64,000 bases of DNA from Biscogniauxia marginata. Taxonomy: Eukaryota > Ascomycota > Sordariomycetes > Xylariales > Xylariaceae. The position numbers and the translations under genes are program-made. Below, one piece after another: positions 43,184-53,119 of this stretch. The notes under the pieces were generated by a model that saw only the letters and a program-made list of their open reading frames with translations, ran no database searches and was not told the origin of the DNA. The DNA is taken from NCBI GenBank assembly GCA_022695795.1, contig MU404142.1, positions 1 through 64,000 on the forward strand, read 5' to 3'. Positions within the stretch are counted from its first letter, which is position 1. Every line of letters starts with the position of its first letter.

Positions 43184-45318
43184 ATGGCACTATTACTAAC
43201 CAAAGCGGTCCTGCGGCTGCACCTCCTGTGCATATTCTTCGCGCTCGGGTCATTCGTCTGGGGGTATTAATTCACCTTCATACACTAATCTTCTTTTAGC
43301 CCCCGGGGTTGAGAGCAAAAGTAGCTAACTGTCGTGCACGCACGTAGGTACAATGTCGGCGTCCTCTCGTCTGTACTTGTGCACCCCGGATTCGCCAACG
43401 AAATGGGACATCCGACGCCCTCACAGAAAGGCGTGATTACGGCGATCTATTACCTTGGCACCTGGGTCAGTTACATATTTATCTCGCACCCAGCGAGTGA
43501 CATCTTGGGACGTCGTTTTGCGGCCCTCGTCGGCATCATCACTGTCGCCGCCGGCAATTCATTTGAATGTGGTGCGATAGGAGGCAGGGCGTATGCCATG
43601 ATGATCACTGGGCGTATCATTTCCGGCATTGGCGTGGGTATGCTGTCAACTGCAGTCCCATTGTATCAAAGGTTTGCACCATCTGATCACGACGGTATGA
43701 AGATATCACTTGAGTAACTGTTCGTGCCAGTGAAGTAGCACCTGCGGGGAAACGTGGGAAATACGTCGTCCTGAACCATGTCGGTTTTGTTGCTGGGCTT
43801 GCGTCTGGCTTTTGGTAGGCTATCGTACCTGCTAGGCAACATGGTATCTATGGCTGACAAGTTTGGCGCATAGGGTTGGATACGGGGTGACATTTTGGAA
43901 CTCGACCTCACATGATATCTATGTATCATGGCGCTTCTCTCTCGCTGTAATACTGATCCCATGCTTCGTCTTTGCCATTGGATTACCTTTTCTTCCCGAG
44001 AGGTAAAGAGCCACTAAGCTCGCTTCTTCCGTCTCTTTTATTTCTGCTGCTTGGTCTCTGACAAAACTCAGCCCCCGATGGCTCATCGAGCATGACGACT
44101 ATGACCAAGCCCTGCGCTCGCTCGAGTGGCTTCGGGAAGGGAGTTTTACTAGCGAACAGATCAGCGTGGAATTGATAAGTATCCATAAGGACGTGGAAGA
44201 GTATAAAGCCTCCGGAACTAGTTGGACATCGCTTTTTAGAGATCAAAGCCTTTTCAACCGGCTTTGGCGAGCTTCCCTCCTTCAATTCATGGCCCAGATG
44301 GTACGTTGGCCCTTCTCTCCCCTCATCATTTTACCGTAATCACTTCCTCATTGATATTAGACGTCAAAAGATGCTCGTTCTGCTTCTAAAAAAAGCGGTT
44401 CGTCCATTAAAATAATATCTTGTGATATATATATAGAAGAAAGAAGTTGACTTCCGTTGTCATAGTGCGGGGCGACGGTCATGAAATACTATCTCCCTAC
44501 GCTCCTTGAGAAGCTTGGACTGGCTACCAGGGTCTCCTTGATGGCTGGTGGAGTTGAATCAACTTTGAAAATCGGAATGACTATCATCGAGATGGTACTT
44601 ATTGACCGAATCGGACGGAAGATCACACTTATTTCCGGGACCATAGCCATGGGTCTCAGCATGCTGGTAGGTCGAACGACTGTTATCAATTCTAGATAGC
44701 TTGACTGATGCATATTCCAAGGTCAACGGAGCCCTCGGTCAGGCGTATCCGGATAACACGAACCGAGCTGCCGATGTCATTTGCGTTGTTTTCATATTTA
44801 TATATGCCCTTGGCTACAGCCTGGGTTTCGGCCCAGCAGCATGGGTATATGGATCAGAGGTGAAGCTTTCTGACTAGGATTCAATCAATATCACACACTC
44901 CCTAATTAAGAGTCTAGATATTCCCTACTTCTGTCCGTGCCCGAGGACTTAACTTTTCTGCATCAGGTGGCGCCATCGGTTCCATTATAGTTGCTCAAGT
45001 GTGGCCTGTCGGTATTGATACCATTGGCTCCAACATCTACTTCTTCTTTATGGCGGTAAATCTCATATGCGTCCCGGTAAGAGATCCGCATGATATAAAA
45101 TGACAGCTACTAACAGACATGTTTAGATTATCGTCCTATTCTATCCGGAAACGAAGGGTCGACCCCTGGAGGACATGGACTTGTTGTTTAATAGAAGAGC
45201 TGTAATAATACAGAATGGTGAAGATGACGATTCTTATGGTAATTATGATGTTCACGAACAGTCCGAGTCTGTGTCGCCTAAGATTGTCGCCCGTTCAACT
45301 CGGAATCGAGAGATCTAG
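43184..45318 (+). CDS. Sugar porter (MFS hexose/pentose transporter family)
   Basis: Nine exons: 43184-43263, 43348-43671, 43731-43814, 43874-44002, 44072-44300, 44466-44666, 44722-44859, 44918-45076, 45127-45318. They give 511 residues, normal for sugar porters. All joins keep frame and rebuild conserved text: WGYNVGVLSSVLVHPGF, PLYQSEVAPAGKRGKYVV, ASGFWVGYGVTFW, LPFLPESPRWLIEHDDYDQ, LLQFMAQMCGATVMKYYLPT, SMLVNGALGQAYPDN, AAWVYGSEIFPTSVRARGLN and NLICVPIIVLFYPETKGR. Signature elements are DILGRR after helix 2, PESPR and PETKG. The intron at 44301-44465 is long (165 bp); the other seven are 50-84 bp. Sugar porters carry monosaccharides across the plasma membrane by proton symport or facilitation. 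Proximity to a rhamnogalacturonan lyase makes a pectin-derived sugar a reasonable guess. Read without splicing the gene looks broken; I see no lesion. Confidence 0.9.
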
Positions 45319-46053
45319 GCCCTTGAGGCTAGACTGTATGGCTCCATTGCCATGGATGTGGGAGGCGGACAACAGACTGACGGAAGATGTGAGGACGGAG
45401 TCAAAATTAGGCCATTTATATAATCGCTAGACACTCCCTCAAGGTTTTAATGGCGGCCAAGACCTATTTATACCTATTTCTTGCCACGGAACAGTCTGGC
45501 CTAATCTCCTAACACAGAGGCGAACCCTTAGCACCCTGGGAATTATCCTGCCATGGACGCAAAGATGTAGATAATCCAAGTCGATAAGAGAAAGTACCCT
45601 AATATCTCTATAGCCAATAGTAAATAAAGATGCGTTAGATTGCACATAGGTTAGGATAAGTTAGCTCCAAGTTGTGATCATGTAAGGGAACTGAGATATA
45701 AGTCCAGCCAATCCACGCCTCCTCCCGAATACACTTATTCTTTAGTTCAGCAGAATCCTTAATATTCTTGCTCGTGTAGATCATTAGTGTTAGTCTTTGA
45801 GTGATTATAATTCATTCTTTGTGCGCGTGATTCCGTTTTCAATGCAGAGTTCTTTCAAAACTAGCAGTACAATGAAGTCCGAGTCGTAGCCCGTGGTGAC
45901 TCTAATATGCCATTATCTTTTACCAGATTATGTATTCCAGAATGACTTTTTACGATAAATCATTTACGGTCTCTTATCGAAACCTGTGAGAAGATTATTA
46001 AAAGAAACAGCCTCGGTATCCCTAGGAATAAGTTGTATTTAATTAAAACATCC
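45319..46053. other. Intergenic, no gene recognised
   Basis: About 0.7 kb between the sugar porter and the kinase gene, both on the plus strand. It should include the kinase promoter. Nothing else seen. Confidence 0.6.
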
Positions 46054-47623
46054 ATGTCCTCCTCTCGCGATAGCCCATTGCAACGGGAGATACGCAACAT
46101 CACCAATTACTTCGAGCAGGCTCCCCAGTCTTTCAAGTTTGAAAATGTACTCGGGAATGGTATAAGCGGCGTCGCCTGCAAGATTAAGTTGAAGGAAAGA
46201 GCATCTCCATCTCGTCCGGCCCAGCGCTTCGTCGTCAAGCGTGTGCTCCGTGAAAAAGACCGGCCCGTTCTCAGAAACGAAATACGAGTTTTAGAGGTAA
46301 TATATTCCCGCCGCCCTAGAAGGAATGCTATCGCGTAAGCCGAAGAGACTTCTCCAGCAATCCACACATACCCTCCCAAGTCGTCTAGGAAACTCTATAA
46401 AGTTATGGCAGTATGTCAAGCTAACCAAGCGGTCTATAATCTTAGAGGTTCTGCGGTGCCTTGCACATTGTTCAGCCGTTTTACATTGACCCTGATATCA
46501 GGTCTCCGCTCGATAATGACGAAGCTCCAACGCTGTATATGGAATATCTAGGAAATGGGACGTTAGACAATTTCCTCAATAGAGTATTAAGAACGGGTCT
46601 CCCAATGCCCAATAGGTTTCTCTTCAGGATATTCAGGTGTCGTAAGTTAAGATAGTGTCGACCCGATCTCGAGGCTTGTGTATTCTCCAGAGGAAATAGA
46701 GGACAAGCAACTCTGAAGCTAATCCATGCTGTGCTATGTCAAGTCTTGCGAGCCTGTATAGCGATGGCGTGGCCTCCGAAACAGCCCAGGGGAGCACCCC
46801 TCCGAACCGAAGAAATCCCAGATAACCTATTCTTGCGAAATTCAAAGGCCCAGATCGTACACAATGACATGCATTCAGGAAATAGTACGGCAGAACGTTT
46901 TTAATCCAATCACTCTGGCCTGAAGCTGACCTAAATGTCTCTCTATGGCAGTTCTTATCGGTGACCTAGACTCCGAAGAGCACACTTTAATCCCTGCCTT
47001 CAAAATTATCGACTTTGGTAACTATGATGAAGAGCACGCCAATGAACCGTACGCTATACCAATCTTCAAACCCGGCCATTTAACACTCAGGCCTCTCGAT
47101 CTAGCTATGACTAACGCACCTTTTAAGTGGTAATCTTGGCGTAAGAGAGAACCTTCGGGATGTGGGAATGGTGAGTCACTCTCAACCCATATCGAACCCG
47201 CGATACGACCGCATATACAAACATATATATAGAGAGTACTTTACTAATCCATCCGTAATCAACCAGACAATGTACACGATAATCCAGTCGGGCGTCTACC
47301 CGATAGTACGAACCATTGGACAAGTCACGTTAAACCTCCCCGGGGGGACGCGAACGTTCGAAACTGAAAGCACGGATCTGGGCGATCCCGATATCTACCC
47401 TCATCTAGACCCTGACCTAGCGAGCCTCGTGATGTGGTGCCTCGCCAGAAATGTAGATGACGCCCCGCAACTAGAGGACCTGTTCCAGGCCGTACAGTTG
47501 TGCTGCAGAGATAAGACTAGTGACCGTTACAGCAACTGTGAGTATGGTCACTTAGAGACTAGACAGGGCATGAAAGAAATCGTCCAGATGCTCATGTTAG
47601 ATGCGGATGTCACGATGGACTGA
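46054..47623 (+). CDS. Protein kinase-like protein
   Basis: Five exons: 46054-46296, 46446-46641, 46744-46884, 46952-47048, 47128-47623, encoding 390 residues. The introns are 149, 102, 67 and 79 bp, with GTAATA, GTAAGT, GTACGG and GTACGC donors. Catalytic elements are all present: glycine loop GNGISG (34-39), Lys62 in FVVKRVL, Glu76 in NEIRVLE, the catalytic loop HNDMHSGN (Asp188, Asn193; HND replaces the usual HRD) and DFG at 214-216. Activity is therefore plausible. The joins read HSGNILIGDLDSEEH and HANEPGNLGVRENLRDVG. A GTGAGT at 47171 could start a further 66-nt in-frame intron (to 47236), which would remove 22 residues. Filamentous fungi have many such lineage-specific kinases of unknown role. 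The start at 46054 (MSSSRDSP) is chosen; MYLIKTS upstream is also possible. Confidence 0.8.
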
Positions 47624-47903
47624 ATAAGAGCCTGGGGAACAACGCAGTTGTTGCGAGAGGAACCAGGAATCCAGCTCCCTAGGGAAGCATGCATTCTAAA
47701 TGCTAAGCACATGTTTGTTCTGCTGAGCTACATGTACTCATCTTGTATCTATTGATCTCCTTAAGTAAGATCTGGGTACTTGACCCGAGAAAGATCCCTG
47801 TCAATCCATTCGCGAAAGAGATATCTCCCTCTATCCACCTATGATATTTATCAGCCCTTCTAAAATGCTGCCTGCCTAATTCTCTAAAGCATATGGATTT
47901 CTA

Positions 47904-49011
47904 TCAATCCTCTGTCAGGGCTGTCTTAGCTAAACCTGATTTCCTCCTTTGAGTTCTTAGATGCATGAGAGCCATGCCCGTCATACAAAGAGTATGATCC
48001 CCGTTGGAGTGTAGGCCGAAATCTCTAAACATTGAACTGCAAATTTTGTGCGGTGTATGTATCGTAAGTTTTGAGATCAAGGTTTCTAGCTTATCCGGAC
48101 TGCCTCGATAAGTTGAAGGATCAGGAATCGGCCACAAGCCGTGCTCGACAAGAGACGTAACAAGCGAGCCAACTACTGAATTTATGCATGCAGTGTCTGT
48201 ACATCCGGCCATCCAGCTCTTGACTGCCAATGGGGGGTGCTCATAGAACTCTCGTAGAGACTGGAGTAGCCATCTTAACATGAATGAGCGAGTCTTCTTG
48301 ATTAGACCTGTAGCCTTCTTAGCGGATATGTCGCGAAAAAACCTGATGAAACCTACCATTAGTGTTCGGCTCCAGGACACGGCTGAATCTGGCCTTCTGG
48401 AGTTCCGTTGCCGTGCTTGGGGCTATCAGTCGGTCTTCCGAATCCATTTCACTTGTTTTGGCGATATGCAGAGCTGTACTCCTGAAGAGACTATCTTGGC
48501 CGAGCACCCATGATATCCAGAAGCATTGCTCAACGTGGTCGTAAGATAATTTTCCGAGGTCTTTACGAGCCAGAGCCAGAGCCAGAGCCAGAGCCGTGAC
48601 CCAACCGTCGCACCACGGCCGGAGCATATGAGTAAGGTCATACTTGTCGGCCACAACCGTAATCTCGTAAAGGCTTTGGAGGGTGATGGAACTTTTATCG
48701 GGGACGTGTTCAAATCGGTAGTGGATGATGTTCAGAATCGTGGCGATCGGCTCGGGCTTATCTCCAGGAAGGTGGACTTTCCACTGGGTTCCGTCAGCAG
48801 GCTTAGATTCTAGAAAGCCCCCGTAGAGAAGGCGCTTCCAGGCACGTGAGGCGCGCGCGAGAGCCTTGGAGCAAACCAAAAAGGTGCCGGCATTTTCGTG
48901 GCCGTGCGTTGGGGCCTGGTCGGACTGGGCGGAAGTACACGAGGTATCGAGGCCATCTCCGGAGGTAAGAGTGCATTTGTCCTGGCCGACGGTAAGATAG
49001 AGATGCAGAAG
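47904..49011 (-). CDS. BTB/POZ domain protein, 5' exon unresolved
   Basis: Coding runs from an acceptor at about 49012 (CTCCTTAG then CTTCTGCATCTC) to 48357, then from 48307 to the stop at 47904. The intron 48308-48356 (49 bp, GTAGGT to GCTACAG) joins EPNTNGLIKKTRSF. About 353 residues are visible. The BTB fold is recognisable in LYLTVGQDKCTLTS, TFLVCSKALARASRAWKRLL, LNIIHYRFEHVPD and LYEITVVADKYDLTHMLRPW. BTB domains dimerise and recruit Cul3 ligases or act in transcription. There is no ATG in frame before the domain and a TAG lies just 5' of the acceptor, so a short first exon must lie between 49012 and the neighbouring gene's stop at 49258, or the gene has lost its start. A hexanucleotide repeat gives an Ala-Leu run at 48571-48594. 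Confidence 0.72.
48571..48594 (-). repeat. GAGCCA hexanucleotide repeat coding (Ala-Leu)n
   Basis: Four tandem GAGCCA units on the plus strand encode alternating Leu and Ala (ALALALALA) in the BTB protein, right after the Trp-Cys-Asp-Gly-Trp-Val segment. Changes in copy number would keep frame. Confidence 0.85.
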
Positions 49012-49257
49012 CTAAGGAGAGTGGCAGCCCTCTAGGAGAGAGACAAGAGCGAGGGCAAAGCACAAAGTCACATCTTATTTGGTATCTACCAGGCGCCGTT
49101 TCCCATGCTTACCCGTCATGTCCCCATTCCATTCCATTCCCTCACCAATAAAACTCGCTCTCAAAAGGGCAAAACGCATTATCTATCCTCTCTTACCGAG
49201 GAAGATCCCAGAACTCGGGCTCGATCGTCCTCTCCCTGCTTCCTTCCTTCCTTCCCT

Positions 49258-51122
49258 TCATTCGAGGCCCATCTGAGCCTCGTCGCCGATACCCCACTGA
49301 CCCAGTTCCTTCTGGTGACCCTGGATCTCTAGCTCCAATGCCGGCGTCAGGGTGCTTTCGTCTTCGTTGGAACGTAGGCTGGCCGCCTCACTAGCCCGCC
49401 TAGACCGGTACGTGCCGCTCGTAGGACGCCGGCGTAACGAGGGCCCCGGAAGCTTAAACCTGGCTGATCTGGACGAGGTGCTGAGTACCGATGCCGCGTC
49501 ATCATCTTGTTTTGGCTTATCCCTCTCCGCGTCCGAGGTCGAGGCTTCTGCATTGGACGACGAGAGGGCAGTGTGAGAGTGATTGGAAACCGGCGGAGGA
49601 CGTGCTGGTAGTGCTGGCGGCGTAGGAGACGGGGCCTCGTCTACCCTCTCGACGAGTTCGGCGTCGCGATACCACTTCCGTCTACGTGTCCAACGCCCCC
49701 ATCCATCACTACCCCTACGACCACCTTGCCACTGTCAATTCCGATTTAGCGTGCTGCCCATTCAGCGGTTAGCGGGAAGAAACGTACCTTGTTATCGTAG
49801 AATATCCACCCCATCTTCCCCGCGTCCGTATCGTAGTCGGCCTCATCCAGGTCGGGTACGCCGTCGACGCGCCACTTACTCCCTTCGACCCATCTCCACT
49901 TTGCAGGGCCATCGTCCACCTCAGGCAGCTCGAAGTTATCCTTCGACGGCACGGAGTTATTGTGCTCGTCGGTCCAGGCTGCTCGCTCGTAGGCGAAAAG
50001 ACTATTGGTCCACCCCAGACCTAACCATCTTCTCTGGTTCTCATACAGGATGAAAGTGAAGCGCACGCCGGAGTCCTTGGCCCCGGACTGGCTACGCTTG
50101 AGAGCTTCGGTCAGGGCAGAAGTTGATGTCTTGACGGCCTCGTATGGCTGTTTAAGCTTGGAGTTACCATCAGGCGATTTCCCATTAACTCCTTCAGGTT
50201 TTGGCTTCACGGAACCCTCAAATTCCAGCCCTGTCACCCATCTCGCCAGCTTCCGTACCATAGCACTCCGCCACAGAAGTGTCCTCGAAACCCGACAGAC
50301 TCTCGAATGCCAGGTGAGTACAACGGTGCCGAAAACCAGAACGACCCTCTTGGTAGTGATGATTCTCCATGGTGGCAGCGTCAGGGCGACCCATATGGGA
50401 GTGATAGCGAGTAAGCGCACGAACATGGTAGTCAGAGCCGGCCTTGTGGTTGCGCTCGTGGCCGTCCGCTGTGTGGACAGGAAGTCAGTCATCTCCAGGA
50501 GGGGTTCGAGGAGGATATTGCATCGCGTAGTGAAGACCTTTACGGTATCGACGATCTCGTCCAGCGTCTTCTGGTGTCGCATACTAGTGACTTCGCTCGC
50601 GTTCCTCTGGTGTGCGGCGGCGCCGCCTGCCGCTCCGGATGGGCCCGCATTCTTCTTCTTCTCATTGGCGAGGCTCGGGTGTTCGGCCCAGCCGCTACTA
50701 GACAGCGGACTGTATCTCCGTCCATACATACCACCTATGATGCCCATGACGACGACAATGGGGCCGGCAAGGCGCAGGACGATATCGCCATACTGGACGA
50801 CGGCCCAGAAGGCGACCAGCAGCAGAAAACTCTCCCAAGGGTCCCCCGTGGTCCAGCTAAGCAGGCCAGCAAACTTGTTTAGCGGCAAGAGGAAGGGATG
50901 GCTGTAGGCGAGGGCGCGGGTGATCTGAGGCGGGGTGGCGAGGAGCAGGGGCGATTTCTGATGGACGAGGATAGTCGATCTCCGCTTGGCAGCCGAGGCA
51001 GCGCTCGAGAGGTTGGCGGGCGAGAAAGAGGCGTAGGTGGGAGGCGCATAGGTGGAAGGGATTTCGGAGGGGGTGGACGCACCGTCGACGTCGCCGCGTG
51101 GTGTTGACTTTGGGGTCGACAT
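49258..51122 (-). CDS. Peroxisomal membrane peroxin with dysferlin domain (Pex28-32/Pex24 type)
   Basis: Two exons (51122-49788 and 49731-49258) encode 602 residues. The intron 49732-49787 (56 bp, GTACGT to TTGACAG) is supported because the join yields FYDNKWQGGRRG followed by WTRRRKWYRDAELVE, a dysferlin C-terminal signature. Hydrophobic segments lie at about 100-145 (FLLLVAFWAVVQYGDIVLRL and VVVMGIIGG) and 225-270 (LLAITPIWVALTLPPWRII and VVLVFGTVVLTW). The DysF part follows: VRFTFILYENQRRWLGLGW, then WRWVEGSKWRVDG and GWIFYDNKW. Yeast Pex28-Pex32 are ER/peroxisome membrane proteins controlling peroxisome number and size and ER contact sites; this fungal form matches that layout with a Ser-rich tail. 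The individual yeast counterpart cannot be named from sequence alone. Confidence 0.85.
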
Positions 51123-53119
51123 GTGTGCCAGCCAAGGGGTGTCCTGAAGCGCAGATGATGGATCATCAAGTCAGTCTTGTCATTGTTTTTCTGTTTGTTC
51201 GTTTTATTCCGTCACGGCGGGTAGTGGCTTGAGGTTAGGGTTGTCGTGGGTGTTGTCCGTCGTTGATGGTGTCGGCAAGAGAGTGTTGTAATGAATAATG
51301 GTGTTATATCTGCATAACAATGGCAATATCAAGGCCAATCCCAACATCGGTACCAATAATACGACGGATAGCCATATTGTTGCCTTGGGGAAAAGATGGC
51401 GTGCGTGTTATCGTTGAGGTGTTGAACAGGCTTGGCAAATATCGATTGGTCGAGTGGATTGAAATGGAAATGCGCGCGGTGCGTGGATCGATAGATGAAC
51501 AGAGCGGTCCAGCCCAAAGAAAAGAGTACCGAGGCTTTTCAGACACACGACAACTCTGACTTGGGTATTCTATAAAGCAGAAGGCAGGGAAAAGGGGGGG
51601 AAGGGAAAATAGAAAATAGAGAAATCAACTTACAAGAGCAGCCATTCAGAAGAATCCTCAGACAAGTTTCCTCCGGCCAAACCGTTCCGAACCGCATTAA
51701 TTGATTTTGATCTAAGGGTACTTTCGTATGCAGCTACAGCGACGTCATTAATAGATGGGCCTCCGCGACACCCACTGCCCACTAACACATTAGCGACAAC
51801 GAGGCAAGGACAAATGAATTGTAACAAATAAACAATTAGGAGTAAGCAGGTATTAGCCCCTAAGCAGAGAGTATGTCTCTTTTCTTCAATAATACATGTA
51901 AGTAAATAAGAAAAGAAAAAGCAATGCGAAGTTGTATGTGAGAGAGAGAGAGAGAGAGTAAGTGGGGGAGAGAGAGTGTAACGAAAAACATAGAAAAAGA
52001 GAGGTGGAACCGACATATGAAATGTATCTTCCATACCAGGTGCCTAGGTAGGTACATGGAAGTTAAATGTAGTGAGTACTTATGTACCTATTAAAGGTAA
52101 TACAGCTGATTCAGGTAATTTATGTAGGTACCTACCTAGGATAGCTAGGTAGTTACACGAGTGAGGTACATACAATCAATCACTACATGATGGACGTTTG
52201 CTAACTCCGGGTCCGGGTCGACAGCTAAAAATGGTCGGGTTCCCAGTTGTTCGGGAATCCCTTGGCCGCTATGGGCTACATATGTACACGCAGGTACATG
52301 CAAGTAAGCTGCCATACTCCTACATTTTAAAGTACCGATACTTACCTACCTTACCCTGCTAACTTGACGGGCTTGAATGCGGGGGATAGCAGGCAGGAAC
52401 CACCCCTTGGCATTTTCACATGCCACGCCGAAACTACATACTATGTACCTACCTACATAACCTTGCCTAGTGAATACCTAGGTATGATCTACAGAACATC
52501 AAGCAAGCCGAGCTATTATACATAAGGTATTATGCCGTGCCTTAGTCGGTCCCACTCATCAGTATTAGGTACGATATAGTCCCGATATTTTTACAGGATG
52601 ACAGATCTTGTATTATATTTAACAAGGCAATTTTTACATGTGCATAACTACCTATCAAGAGCTAGAACACCAATGCTCTAAACTACAATCATACAGTATA
52701 TGTGCTAAGCTGCAAACCAGAGCTATGAAAATTACCCTCGTATATATTTACATAATCTGGTTAGCACACGTCAACAGCTAGAATAGTGGCACGAACGAGA
52801 GTGAGATTTTCGCTCCATTCGCTCAAGAGATCCCTGCCCATACACCTCTCTATAGACTGGCCTACACGTAAGCACGTAGGCTATGTACCCATAGGCGTAT
52901 GCCTTTCAACCCGTATCATATCAACACCATCTACAAGTTACCTATAAGGACGTAGAATACTCATACGCTTGATAGATCATGACTAGGGGGAACCCCACCA
53001 GTTTGATTTACCCTACAACCTTATTATAAACTCATTCCTTGTTTCGTTCCAGCACACTTGCTTAGAACAATCCTCCCTTTTCAACCTCTAGCCTAGCCTG
53101 CGAAGCACACTATCTAAAC
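51123..53119. other. Intergenic with GA repeats and TACCTAGGTA motifs
   Basis: About 2.0 kb upstream of the peroxin and downstream of the next minus-strand gene. It contains a (GA)n tract at about 51940-51959 and a cluster of GGTAGGTAC/TACCTACCTAGG motifs at 52040-52160 and 52440-52490. No gene recognised. Confidence 0.55.

Noticed and set aside
49583..50907. Long plus-strand frames opposite the peroxin gene
   Set aside because: They are antisense shadows of the GC-rich peroxin exon; the minus-strand protein has clear membrane and dysferlin motifs.
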